Below are positions 46,393 through 58,519 of a stretch of 64,000 bases of DNA, piece by piece. Numbering within the stretch: the stretch's first letter is position 1; each line of letters begins with the position of its first letter. The stretch comes from Siphonodentalium dalli (Eukaryota > Mollusca > Scaphopoda > Gadilida > Siphonodentaliidae): the NCBI GenBank assembly GCA_032622095.1, contig CP136069.1, forward strand, positions 6,650,036 to 6,714,035, given 5' to 3'. A model generated the notes under the pieces. It was not told the DNA's origin and did no database searches. It saw nothing but the letters and a program-made list of their open reading frames with translations. The position numbers and the translations under genes were made by a program.

Positions 46393-48150
46393 CTGACTGA
46401 ATTCGCGTGGAACTGAATGTATCTTCTGCTTTGTTCATAAGTATGTGTTTTCATTCTATTCAAGAAAATAGGATATATATGGATTATCAGATGCATATAA
46501 GTATGCAGACTTATGATAACAATCAAATCCATATTAAATACTATCTTAATTCCTTTTGCACGGTATAGTCTCTACAGAACAATGCAGTATCGATCAACAG
46601 CTGTGAATCGGTTGGAAAATAAAGCTTTGAGATACACGTAGATCGTGTTGAGTTGTGGTGATTTCAGTTTATTTAAAAAAATATTAAAGCTTCCTAGGGT
46701 CCGATGATTTGATCCAGTAGAGTGCCGGAGTAGACCCGTTAGAAATTCAGTATGGACCTACTTTCCCTTATAAATAAAAAGAAATAAATTATTTGATGAC
46801 GTTTATATAAATAGGAGAATGTTGCATGTCGACCGATTTGGGTTGGCCTCTTGGCAGCCGATTACGAGATTAATGCGTTAAGCCCACCAATCTACTGTGC
46901 GACGTTCGTGCTCCCCAAATTCAAAACAACAGCGTCGTATTAGATAATAATTGGTGACGTCACAAAATCAGATATAGTCTATATACGACCCAAAGCGTCC
47001 GGCTTTGGTTCGTTATAAAATTGTTAATGGTGTGAGCTGAGCCTTAATTATTCCTCGATATTTGTCCGAAATTACATATATGTATCTCCAAATATATTAT
47101 AATACTGAACTCTCAGGAGTTCACTGAACTCCCAGGAGTTCTATCAATGTATGAACATATATTTCAGTAAATGTTGATTATAAGATCAAAAATACAATGT
47201 ACATGTAAAGTCACAAAAATAAAATGCCAACGTGATGCCAACAAGTTATACATTTTAGGCACATGTGTTCAATATATGGATGACAAGGGTTTTGCAAAAA
47301 GTATGTTACTTTTATTAAATAACATAATCACTTTTTGCGGTGGCAAAACATTGGCATGCTGACATGGTAATCGATTCTCTGGTCAGTATTCAAGAAAATG
47401 AAAATCGTCGGCAATGTATAGAAAGATTATATGTTGAATATGTAGAACCTACATGCATTCAATTTGGTAACAATTACGAGAACATAATAACTATCATTAC
47501 ATGCACACCCAAGACATGAGGTTTGTTGTCCAGAATATATCACCATCATGTTATTGGCATCAAAATGGTGGAATATAATTTAGCTGTTGGATAAATTGGT
47601 ATGAAAGATTAAGTCATGCTAAAGATAGAACTATAGTGTGGATACAAGAGCGTTGAACATAGACATATCCCTTACTAAAAACCGTAATATATATATATCA
47701 TACCTACACGTTTTGTGCTAATTCTGATTACTCGTCCATCAATTGAGAATGAGCTCACTGATAAAAAAAAACAGTTCGCTCCCAGTGAATGTTGAGATCT
47801 CACCACACAAAAGAAAGTGATCCTTTGAAAGGTCACACAGTTATTGTGCTAAAATCATCCCATGTTGGACAGGAGCAGTCATATACTGTGCCATATAAAT
47901 TATAACAGTGGGGTTAGATACTTGTTGTTGTTGTGTAATATCATCTTCTGGCCATCACTCTGGTCACCAAACTAGTGTCTAGCATCGTGATATAGCATAG
48001 GCTTTGATTCACTAATTCCTGAGATATACCCTGTTGGTCAAATTAATTGGTTATCTCTTGAAAAAAAGATGTTTAGTTTTTGAAAGAAATGCGCAAACAA
48101 TGCTATAATAATATCTTTTCGCAGACAATAAGTCATTGTTATGATACTGA
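46393..48150. other. Mixed dispersed repeats, no gene recognised
   Basis: 46410-46580 is directly repeated at 58040-58215 (GAATGTATCTTCTGCTTTGTTC). 46835-47030 is inverted relative to 58255-58445 (TTAAGCCCACC..ATCTACTGTGCGAC; CAAAATCAGATATAGTCTAT). 47040-48150 shows nothing that could be supported. Confidence 0.6.
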
Positions 48151-49889
48151 GGTGACGTTTACACATAGCCGGTGAAGCCGTTACCCGGCGAACCCGTTAA
48201 CCGGCGAAGGTTAGGCAGAGTGTTTACACATCGCCGGCGAAGATACGCATATATTCATGTGTCTCCTTTGCTTGTTTGTAGTTTTCGTTTTAGTTCTCAC
48301 TGAACTGCAATATGATAAACATCTTGTAAATATCTAGCCGCTTAATGTTAGAGGTATGGTTGGGCAGTATACTAGTGCAATGAAACTTTTTAGAAATGGA
48401 AATGCGAAATTATTAATATCCAACTCAAACTTTCAGGTATTGCTATTGGTATAATTTTAAAGATATTTAAACAGCATTGTTAATGGTTTGTTTGAGTTCA
48501 TAGAGAGCCTGTGAAGTGAGTGTCGCACCAAAAGCATGGTCATTGTCAGTTTTGAGATCTTTTCGTCGCATACATCTACAAATTGGTGTCTAATCATTCG
48601 GATTGGATTTTATATTATATATATAAGTTTCAACATCGCGAATCAAATGTGACACATTTCCGTGTGTACATTATACAATAAAATATGTTTTTTCATTTTA
48701 CTTGGACATTCACCATGCCCATGTATGTAGGGCCGTGGCGATGGGGGTGTCTCATTCCAACTTTAATCAAAATATTCAAAAGCTGGAAATTCATACCTGA
48801 CACGGCATTAGTTGGAAATTTGACATCAGCAATATGTTGAAAACATTGGAAATCTTAAGGCTGGATGCTAGGATTTTGCAATTTTCAGGGTTCAGATTAA
48901 AACAAATTCTCACACCTGGCTATAACCATGGTCGGTCGATAATATTATGTCTTGGTCCCGCCCCCGTTGTCAGCTAAACAGCTATCTAATTTAATTTAAC
49001 TGAATCAAATCTGGGTTCAAGCTGCTTGACGTCACGAGTCAGACCACTAAACATGCTATGATTGGGCAATTTCCAGGTTTAGACACAGGTTCAGATCTAA
49101 AGGAAATCGCTCAATACGGGGCAGTCGAGAGGATTATTGTGAGTGGAAAGTTAGATTAGAACCTAAGTTCCCAACGTGGTGCGTAAATTGGTTTACGCGA
49201 ACTTGTGAGTTTGGTGAGATTCAAGGTTTGGTGCAGTTGGAAATTCCAAAGTTGAACAGTCCCACACCTCCAAATCAAGCCCTCCAGACCCGTCACTGTG
49301 TATATGTCCACGGCGCACTCATATTTAGATTATTGAACTAATTGTCCATTAAGTTTGAATCCATTGAAACGTGCCATCCTATTTATTCCATATAGATATA
49401 TGAACATACATGTACATGAACACGCACATTTAATTCCCTCGAATGCGCAACAAATGTACCATGCACATGCAGAGTACGCGTGTACCATCATCAATTAGTA
49501 TTTATAATAATAGCTTATAACCAAGGTGCGTGACCACCGACGGACAGCTGACCAGAGACAATCATACTGGCACACTGACCAATATATACACAGGTGAAAA
49601 GCGGGCTGGTCTATCAGCGATTGCACAATAAAATTGTTCGAGTTAATTGTTGAAAGGAAATCACCCATGACGGCATGACCCCAGATAAACATCTAACTTA
49701 ACCAGAGCGAATTAGAATCCATACGACAATCAGGTGATTGTACTAAATAATTTTATCCAAAAGTTGAAAACCGTATAGCTGAGTATCCGGATAGCCGTAA
49801 TTCTTATCCGGCGAAGTATAAACACTCCATTCTTATCGCTACCGGCTAAAGCGAATACGATCTTCGCCGGGTAATGTATAAACACCCCC
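48151..49889. mobile_element. 1.74-kb TIR element with CCGGCGAAG repeats
   Basis: Left end GGTGACGTTTACACATAGCC and right end (inverted) GGGGTGTTTATACATTACCC. Both have multiple CCGGCGAAG words (about 48195 and 48230; 49815 and 49863 inverted). CTGA flanks both sides, a possible 4-bp TSD. No coding frame above 65 codons lies within. Confidence 0.65.
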
Positions 49890-49984
49890 TGAATCCTAAA
49901 GCAAGTCATTATTACGCCACCTAGTGTGGTGTTACTAGCATTTGTTTTTTTTATATCGCATGGAGTACAGGGCGAATGTATTCT

Positions 49985-50470
49985 TGGAGATTGTTTGTAC
50001 CTTACTCAATCGTACCGATATAATCACGTAGATGCCGAAATTGTAAAGTTAACGCCAGCGGTGTATAATACGTTTATGAAAATATGATAAATCCTATCGA
50101 TAGAGTCAGGACAGGCTCAAATTGTAAACTTAAAGTCACCGGTGTAATAATATCTTGTTGAAAATATAAATTGTATAACCTATTGGGAGCCCATAATAAA
50201 TGGGAATAACCTATTGGGAGCCCCTGCATGTAGTGAACTGAATTGTGGGTATTTTATGGAGATTGTTTGTACCTTACTGAATCGTACCGATATAATCACG
50301 TAGATGCCGAAGTTGTAAAGTTAACGCCACTGGTGTATAATATGTTTATGATAAATCGTATCGATAGAGTGAGGACAGGCTCAAATTGTAAACTTAAAGT
50401 CGAAAATATAAATAATCTGATAGCCTGAAAATATTGTATAACCTGTTGGGAGCCCCTGGTGTAGTGAACT
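49985..50470 (+). repeat. About 270-bp tandem duplication
   Basis: GGAGATTGTTTGTACCTTACT occurs at about 49987 and 50259, in parts identical through CGATATAATCACGTAGATGC and GGACAGGCTCAAATTG to CCTRTTGGGAGCCC. The frame at 50243-50428 derives from it. Confidence 0.85.
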
Positions 50471-50769
50471 GAATTATGGGTAATTTTAATTGGAGTGCGC
50501 ATGTCTGTTTTTTTTGTAGTAACCGCCATCTTTTATCTTTGGAATTATCGGCGTGTTTTATGAAAATGTCACCAAGATTTCTCCACTCGATTCTTTTAAA
50601 ATGCACCCTAATCGGTCAAATTCTTTTGATAATTCTATCTAAATACATCTTAGCTACTATTCGGATCTGCTTTCCCGGTCGAAAAAGGTTTAGTTTGACC
50701 AAAACGGCTATTGACAAAAGTTTGTTTGTAAAATAGCGTACTCGATAAACCCGGCCGTAGTACGGCCGT

Positions 50770-51150
50770 AGATGGTTATCGAAAACAAATTCAATTTCTT
50801 CCATCTAAAAGATAATTACGCGCTGGACTCTGTCATTTTAAGAATATATAAGTATTACACACAGACACACGAATTCTCAACTCAAAATTTTGAAAAATGA
50901 CAGTTTTGTCAACATAAATCGATTTTATTTGCAAATCCCATGTTATTAAAATTTAACTTATTGTTAAATTTTATCATCGAAAAAAATTCATTTCTTCCAC
51001 CTAAAACATAATTATGTGCTGTATCCTATCATTTTAGGAATATATACGTATCCCACTCAAACACACCAAGTCTCAGCTTAAAATTTTGAAAAATAAGAGA
51101 TTTATCAACATAAATCGATTTGTATGGCAGATCCCATAAATTTTAGGGCC
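50770..51150 (+). repeat. About 205-bp tandem duplication
   Basis: ATCGAAAA..AATTCA.TTCTTCCA.CTAAAA starts both copies (about 50777 and 50977); both end CAACATAAATCGATTT and GCA.ATCCCAT. Confidence 0.8.
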
Positions 51151-51228
51151 CTTCAAATGTTTTCTGAGCTGTTCCATATTGGCACCAGAGTCCATATTTG
51201 ACTGGTTCTACATGATAATTGTGCAACA

Positions 51229-52090
51229 GTACAGTCGCGTTACTTTATACGTCAACATTGGTCATTATCACTCGACAAATTTATTTCGGTCTATCGTATC
51301 AACCCCTATTTCCCCCGCGTAGCCTGACTAAGTGTCAACATTGGTCTTTATCGCTCCACTAATTTGTATCATTTCATCGGTATGAATTCAATATCCAATT
51401 ATCCACATATAACCAACCCAATCTCTAATCCCAGTCCAATTTATTTATTTTTTTCATCGCTATAGTCACGTTACGAAATATTTTATTGAGTGATACTTGT
51501 ACTTATATGTCTATGGTATTACTATAGTATACCGTATACGTATATCAATTGCTATTCCTTTCTATATAATTCTGGTGCCATCTATAGAGATAGAGATAAT
51601 TTCCGACCCCCCCCCCCCGGGCCCCCCCAATTTTATATCATTGCTGCTTTAGTACAGTCGCGATGCATTACATGGCAACATCGCTCCACTAATTTATGTC
51701 AGTTCATCGGTACGAACCCCTTTTTCTCCGAGTCCATATAACCAAACCAACATCTTATCCCGGCCTAAATTATTATTTTTACTTTCATCGGTATAGTTGT
51801 GTTACATACATATTTTTTATCATTTGATTCTAATTTGTATTGTACCACTATAGAAGTCCATAAATTACTATTCTGGCACTATATAGAGATGACTAAAATT
51901 CTGACACCCCCCCCCCCCCTATTTTATAACCTTGTTGCAACAGTAGAGTTGAGATGCATAATATGTCAACATTGGTCGTTATCGCTCTACAGATTTATAT
52001 CGGTTCAATCCTTAGTTCCCTGTAATGCCCACCCCTCCCTCAATTTATTTTTTCATTTGTATTATAGTCTCGTTACGTACACATTTTTCT
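51229..52090 (+). repeat. 300-420-bp degenerate tandem repeats with (C)n tracts
   Basis: ACAGT(C/A)G(C/A)G(T/A)T at 51229, 51653 and 51943 is followed in each by CAACATTGG..ATCGCTC, TTCATCGGTA..AACCCC and TATAGT..GTTAC. C-runs at 51608 and 51906 sit at corresponding places. The frames at 51490 and 51799 are parallel translations. Confidence 0.75.
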
Positions 52091-52320
52091 TTTATAACTT
52101 TTGCTTCAACGCGCCGAGTTCTAGCTGCTGCAGAGAATACAAAACTGACAACATATTGAAATGTAAGCAGGCTTCAAACTAATATTATCCAATAAAAACT
52201 CTGGCTACATCAGAAATTTGTGTATAAGGTGTACTCGCATTTGTTGCGTTAAAAAAAAAAAGGTCCCAAGTCAAGGTCCAAATCCCCAACAAACTGATGT
52301 GAGGTTTAACTCCATCTACA

Positions 52321-52718
52321 TACCGTAATGTCCAAAGTAATTGATCACTTAACCACAGCAGAATTATGGGTAATTTTTCAAGATTTTAAATCCTGAAAAA
52401 TTACCCTTAATTCTGCTGTGGTTAATTGGTCAATTACTTTAGGCATTACTGTAGCCCATATAAGGATGTGAGGTCTAATGATAACTCCATCCACATACAG
52501 TAATGTCCAAAGTAATTGACCACTTAAGCACAGCAGATTGTGGGTAATTTTTCCGGATTTTAAATCCTGAAAAATTACCCATAATTCTGCTGTGGTTAAG
52601 TGGTCAATTACTTTGGGCATTACTGTATCCCATATAAGGATGTGAGGTCTAATGATAACTCCATCTACATACAGTAATGTCCAAAGTAATTGACCACTTA
52701 ACCACAGCAGAATTATGG
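52321..52718. mobile_element. Tandem array of CAGTAATG MITEs
   Basis: Two complete hairpins (52321-52453, 52496-52627) and half of a third (52670-52718). Each has TACAGTAATGTCCAAAG ends and inner CCACAGCAGAATTATGGG, separated by an identical 42-43-bp spacer (ATAAGGATGTGAGGTCTAA..ATCTACA). Period 174-175 bp. Same family as 18454-18669. The 115-codon minus frame is repeat-derived. Confidence 0.92.
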
Positions 52719-53057
52719 CGTTCAATATGGTCTACCTAATTCTGCTCCAAAAACATGTATATTGAATATATGGATGTTTATTGGGGGGAAACCGATTATT
52801 TCAATGATATTTTCATTAACTGGCATCCAAAAACCGACCTACGGGAGCGCGCTTCGCACACGACTGTTTCTTAAGTATATGTGCATATTTAATAAGTCAA
52901 CAATTCGAAGCACAACAAATAAGATTGGCGGGGTCCCTTGCGCTTGCGCGATCTGTCCATCAAAACATATTTAGACATCTCAAGACACGTAAGACCCAAT
53001 AACTTAATATACAGAATAGATACATCTATTGCCTGAGTGACTAATATTTATATTTGT
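52719..53057. other. No gene recognised
   Basis: No repeat or exon that could be supported. Confidence 0.4.
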
Positions 53058-53283
53058 TACAATGGGGTCAAATAGTTGCGAAGCCAGCACCACAATTCTT
53101 TCCCTCCATAGTAAATATTAAAACAACTTATAAAGAATTATTTATTTACCTTATATTTGGTATGGAGCGTCCTTGGTTTACTGGAGTTCAGATTGTTAAC
53201 ATCACGTCACCAAGTCAATTACTCGCGAAGCCACAGCCATAACTATGTCCCTCCATAGTAATTCTCAAAACAACTTCTTAAGA
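53058..53283 (+). repeat. About 145-bp tandem duplication
   Basis: TGCGAAGCCAGCACCA..CCCTCCATAGTAA and CGCGAAGCCACAGCCA..CCCTCCATAGTAA followed by AAAACAACTT in both. Confidence 0.7.
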
Positions 53284-53689
53284 ACAATTGACCAGGTCAG
53301 TCGCGCAATTATTGGAAGAGCCACGGTCAATCATTTTTTTTTAAACCAAATTTTACATTTAAATTATTCCTTTATTTAACCAAAAAAAAAAATTAAATGA
53401 TAAAATTAACTTTTACTACTTGCTAAATTTTATCTTTTAATTATTTCATTTAAATTTTAGACTAAAATTTAAAAATATACAGTCCCAGTATTTACAGTGT
53501 ACTAAGTCCAAGTCTTTATAATCTGTTGAGTGACCCCACAGTCATTTACTTGCTTTGTTAGTAATAATTTGAAGGATTACTTGTTTAAACGCAATTGTTA
53601 TCAAAATATTTTATGTATTTTTTATAATTTATATTTATATGTAATACTATAATCTTGGTGGCGTTACCATTTCTGACTATGGTTTTCTT
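53284..53689. other. AT-rich, no gene recognised
   Basis: Includes an A/T tract with AAATTTTA/TAAAATTT words (53330-53480) that can fold back loosely. Confidence 0.4.
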
Positions 53690-54800
53690 GTTATGGCATG
53701 TTACGGCTGGCTCTCAGGTGTTTACATCTCGGATTCGCTAGACAATGTGTGAAATGGTCATCATGGGGGTGGCCATCATACTAGTATATATGTATCAAGG
53801 GGCCGCATAACATGTTTATGGACTGGATATTTACATCAGTGGCATGTTACCCGTATCCCAATATGGATCATTATAGTGCCGGTATTCAGAAAGTTGTCTG
53901 TCAGATTGTCAGAACAGAACAGCGATGTCTGGGATCTGGATTTCTATAATAGTCTCCCCATATTATGTTATCCGGTACCTCAATAGTGCACAGAGTAGTG
54001 GTATCTAGAAACTGGGTGCATGTCCATAGTGGAGGACGAAAGCAGTGACCAAAATCACTCAGATTCCAGCATTAATTGGTCAGCTAAAGAACCCACCACA
54101 CATAATAACATATATCCATGCAACCCATATATGTATTTAGCCGATGAGCGTCTAGGATTGCCCATGTAGCGGCATAGCGATACATAGGGACTGATTAGTC
54201 AAAGTGCCACATGTTATTGGTGACCAATTACATATACCGGTATAAGACTATTCCTCTAGTTTACCTGTGTCTTTGGATTGGGATGAAATTGCGTGTCATC
54301 TGGGGCGGTATATTGTACGTATTCTGAAACTGGCTCGGCAATGCTCTTGTCTATATTGATGTCTAAAATATCCATATTATGTATCCGTATTGTGGTGGTC
54401 AATTACAAGAGAAGCCACTATACTCGGACAGCTCTAGCAATGACAATATATTCTTATTCTGGGACTGGGCTACCCAAATACAATTCCAGCGGTGGTCGGC
54501 CAAGTTAGCCATATCCAGAACCTTCTTGGCTGACATGGGATGGCCGTAGAGCACTTCTCCGGTGGTAACCAGATTACCTATATCCGATATCCTGGAATTA
54601 GGATGCCGATCGAGTGCACCAATATCACCCATGCACATCCTGAAACTGGGCAACCAATGTGACAGTTTCCCGTCATGACCAGATGCCTGTATTCTGGAAT
54701 AGTATGATCATTGTGCACATCTCCGCGTATGATCAAATTCCCCATACACTGCTTGGCCAGGGTACCCATCTATGAGAGTGGTCCGATTGCTCATGCACTC
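53690..54800. repeat. Old degenerate minisatellite
   Basis: Loosely repeated words every 45-60 bp (ATCCGATATC, CTGG(G/A)ACTGGGC, GTGGTCGGCCA, CCCAT.CAC). It is the most decayed of the window's arrays, and the frames at 54293-54769 follow it. Confidence 0.45.
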
Positions 54801-55980
54801 ACGGGGACTAAACATTCTTCAATTCTGTAATGTCAGGACTTTGTCTGGTAGTACCAACTCTTAAGTATGGAACTGTTTTAATTTTTAAACCACCAAATTC
54901 TCTTCTGTATTTTATGAAGAATAGTAGCTAGGTAACATAATCTTGAGATATGCTGTTAGGAGTTGAATATGATTTCGATATTTCGCCGACTTCACTTTAT
55001 TCGATTTAATTTTCAAAACAGGTATAAATTTTGACTACTACTACATGCGACACGCATATGGTCCGATCTGTATTGGCTTATGACAATGCAATATTAGTGG
55101 GATGAAAATAATTTATCAAAATGGTGTATCTTTGTTGATAAGTGCCGTGTGCTGGTGAAACATGGGTTCCAATTCTGCTCATTTTGGGTCTTTTATTCAT
55201 CATAATAACGTATCTGATAGTGTCAAAATAATCATCGGAACACCAGCTAACTCCATTCACTTTGAGTGGCATGTAAACTCGTCATTCGAATTGAATAAAC
55301 TGATATTAGTTTGGTTTATTGATAGGTCATATCTTGTCAGGTTTACAGAGCGATGAAAGGCTCTGCAGAGGATATATTTCACTGACAATAAATCACTGAA
55401 CACAGGAAAGCAACTGACAAACTTTCCCCATTACATGAATCCCTGTGGGTGGATTACAAACGCACGTATCGGTTTCCCCATCACTAATTGTAATGACTTA
55501 TGTTTGTCTAATGCAACACTTACCTTACCAACTGAGCCACTTTGTGCCCTCACTTATATTGAATATAATTATGATTGTTGCAATGTGTTTGAATGAAACA
55601 TCTAACCTGATATGCCTAAACTATTCCCTCTCTCAAGTGACAATTGACAACTTGGCAAAATTCAAAGTTCAAGGTCACCGAAAACATTCCAACTCTCATA
55701 TAAAGCCCCAAATATTCCGATGTTAGTCATATTATGTCTCCCCGGTGTGGAGTAATGCATACTGTGCACAATTCATACCCTTTTAGCTCCCGTATGCGCA
55801 TTCCAGGCAGCCTCTAGTTAAAATTCATGTTGATGACCTTCACCTTGACCTCACGGTCATATGAGGGGTCTGCTAATTTGGGTCTCGCTTCGAACTGAAC
55901 CCCCATGGTCTACTCTATATGTGTGCCAATGTTCATGCTTTTATCCAAATTTGCACACCCCATCAGCTAACAGCCCCTAC
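54801..55980. other. No gene recognised
   Basis: Interior of the 13.5-kb element. ATAAAGCCCCAAATATTCCG near 55700 and TTCACCTTGACCTCACGG near 55842 resemble the left internal region, but no frame is supported (93- and 96-codon frames have no features). Confidence 0.45.
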
Positions 55981-56330
55981 TATATGGCCATGTTATTAAC
56001 TTGGACCTGGTCCCCATTACACCAGACGTCGCGTTCTGACGGTAATGACGTTGTAGCTCAACCTGATGGTGGTCCATCGTCACTCATCCGCTGTTTATCG
56101 GCAGATCGGGACGAAACTTGGCACATAGACGTATTGTGGCCATGTTATTGATGTGGGACCAGGTCCCGATTACGTTAGCCGTCGCGTCCTGACGGCAATG
56201 ACGTTGTAGCTCAACCTGATGGTGATCCATCGTCACTCATCCGCTGTTTCTCGGCAGATCGAGGCGAAACTTCGTACCTAGAACTATTATGGCCATACTA
56301 TTAACTTGGAGCTGGCCCCGCTTGTAATGG
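55981..56330 (+). repeat. Two tandem copies of the inner TIR sequence
   Basis: TGACGTTGTAGCTCAACCTG at 56045 and 56200 (155-bp period). Each is followed by TCGTCACTC.TCCGCTGTTT.TCGGCAGATCG and GGCCAT..TATTAACTTGG. They match 44085-44190 in the plus sense, opposite to the adjacent right TIR. Confidence 0.8.
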
Positions 56331-57000
56331 TGGTCCGGTGTCACTCCTCCACAGTTTATCGACAATTATTATGGGGCGTCGTTATTCTGTGTTGGTTTAT
56401 ACGGTACCATATTCTTAATACCATGTTATATTGACAATACATAATACAATTATCTATCTATCTAGCCTTACCCACCACACATACTCCTGTGTTCCTTACT
56501 TTATGTATCCCTCATTGGTTGACCAGTTTGTGTGAGAGCTTACCAGCAACAAATGGACTGACTGTCCACTATTACTGTCACATGAACCGTTCACGTTTTT
56601 TCTTTTATTTTTCAACTGCATGTATTATAATTTAATATGCAGAGTGCTACTTTGTCAAATCACATGGGTATCCACAAGAACGAACCAAGAACCAAGAGGT
56701 GGCGTAGGGTTGTCTATATTGCAAAAACAAAGTGAAACGATTATTAGTAACAATAACTGGATGGTAAGCATGCATGACTCGCCGCTCTCTTTTGTTTCAC
56801 GGCTACTGGTGGTTGCGTATATTTCTTAGAGTGCACAAGACGCGAATCCATTATGCACTGAGAGAAAAATGACGAACCACATTTGGTTTTCCACCAAGAT
56901 AGATAGTTTATTCTATTTCACCAATACAACATGGTATTAATAAATAGGACGCGACGTCTGACGCAATGGGGGGCCAGGTTCAAGTTAATAACATGGCCAT
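56331..57000. other. No gene recognised
   Basis: ATCTATCTATC at about 56452. The rest is unclassified interior of the 13.5-kb element. Confidence 0.4.
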
Positions 57001-57368
57001 AGTACTTCTAGGTACGAACTTCGAAGTTTGGCTCAGATATGATGAGAAACGACGCAGCAGTGACGAGGGACCAACATCAAGTTGAGCTACAACGTCATTA
57101 ACGTCCACCACACGAAACACTTACACAAAAAAAACATTGCATTTACTATATACGATTTTATTAAGTCCAAACCCGCCTTTGAAACTTACTAAAAATTGTT
57201 GCTACAAAACTCGACGAGTATTACTCGTTAGCTTGTTTTTTACTACAAAACTCGTCGATATTTTACTACAAAACTCGTAACCCAAATTACTACATAACTC
57301 GTAGATTTTACTACAAAACTCGTGAGCTACCACAAAACTCGTCAGTTACTACATAACTCGGCGTAACA
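57001..57368 (-). repeat. Right terminal inverted repeat
   Basis: Reverse complement of the left TIR with small indels (for instance an extra CGAGTAATACTCGTCGAG block near 57215). Inner limit at CCTAGAAGTACT (57001-57012). Confidence 0.85.
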
Positions 57369-57373
57369 AATGT

Positions 57374-58039
57374 GCTGCTTTTAAGTAGGAAAATATTGAC
57401 AATTGCATTTGATACTCCACGGTGTCGGAGTAAACCCCCAATCGGCACGATTTTGCCGGCATCGCCGTTTACTCCTGTCCGCATTACGTTTTACTGTATC
57501 GATGTACATTGTGCTTAGAAAAATGTCTTTATTCCATTTACTGGAGAGAGATTTGTGTTTTTTAGTATTAAAACACGTCACGGGTAGAGTGTCAAAACAA
57601 TTCTCGAGAAGTGTTTGCAGTGAAAGTTTTGCTGAATGAAACTTAAATTTACCCCGAAATTCCGAATTCGCTCGACTAAGATTGAGTTATTCTCGAGAAC
57701 TGATATCTGAATTTTCTATGAACTCCTGTCACAGCATAAATAGACATTGCCTATCATATATGTCTTCCATTAGTTGGTACAACTTCTAAGTTGACTACTT
57801 TTAACTAATTATACTAGCCCTGGTACGAACAACTCTAACTTGTAGAGACCGATGTGCGGTTTACTGCCCGCAGCGAAGATTATAGGATGACCAGCGTGAT
57901 GCTTGAACTACCTTTCTATTGCATTATATGTCAAAGAAAGACGCAATGAAGTAATACAAATACAACTTTGAACACGGTGTTTGGGTACGAAAAACAAACC
58001 AGCTATGTCCACAGCTTTCCCCATTGTCGGAGTTCGCCT
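57374..58039. other. No gene recognised
   Basis: Flank of the large element. The overlapping opposite-strand frames at 57381-57639 carry no recognisable domain. Confidence 0.4.
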
Positions 58040-58445
58040 GAACCTGCATGAATGTATCTTCTGCTTTGTTCGAAATAGTGTGTTTCCCTTCGATTCCATA
58101 AAATAGTATGATATTTATGGTTGATCACATCCATGTATGTACTATATAGTCATATGATAATAATTAATTCGATATTAGATATATGTTATTTCGTTTCGCA
58201 CAGTACCGTACAGTACCAAGTGCTTTACATCGAATGCCCACCTTAGAACGGTTAATTTGTTATCTCGATCTTATTATAACGAACCAAAGCCAGACGCTTT
58301 GGGTCGTATATAGACTATATCTGATTTTGTGACGTCAGCAATTATTATATAATACGACACTGCTGTTTTGAATGTTTGCGAGCACTTTTGTCGCACAGTA
58401 GATCGGTGGGCTTAAAGCATTAATGTCGTAATCTGAAATAAACGT
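58040..58445. repeat. Second copy of the 46.4-47.0-kb repeat pair, one module inverted
   Basis: 58040-58215 matches 46410-46580 in the same sense. 58255-58445 matches 46835-47030 in the opposite sense (GAACCAAAGCCAGACGCTTT against AAAGCGTCCGGCTTTGGTTC). Confidence 0.75.
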
Positions 58446-58485
58446 GTGCGTCTTTCAATGGCTGGCGTTCCAAAATGAGGGGTCG

Positions 58486-58519
58486 ACTCGCATATATAAG
58501 AGAATGCATTGGCACAGGG
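58486..58519. repeat. Solo arm of the 21-kb palindrome element
   Basis: GACTCGCATATATAAGAGAA followed by TGCATTGGCACAGGG, identical to the right arms near 21128-21153 and 21421-21434. Confidence 0.9.

Larger units (their letters stand above)
43833..57368. mobile_element. 13.5-kb terminal-inverted-repeat element
   Basis: Inverted ends start TGTTACGCCGAG at 43833 and finish CTCGGCGTAACA at 57368. The outermost 52 bp are identical, and inverted similarity with indels extends about 350 bp. The flanks are a perfect 5-bp direct repeat, AATGT (43828-43832 and 57369-57373). The outer 150 bp are built of subterminal repeats of CGAGTT(T/A)TGT(A/G)GTA. TGTNR termini are known from Ginger-type DNA transposons, but those make shorter (about 4-bp) duplications. 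No integrase, transposase or polymerase frame was found inside, so this copy is non-autonomous or decayed. Nested elements make up much of the interior. Confidence 0.75.

Noticed and set aside
43833-57368. Polinton/Maverick assignment
   Set aside because: No polymerase B, integrase, ATPase or capsid frames, a 5-bp rather than 6-bp duplication, and TG rather than AG ends.
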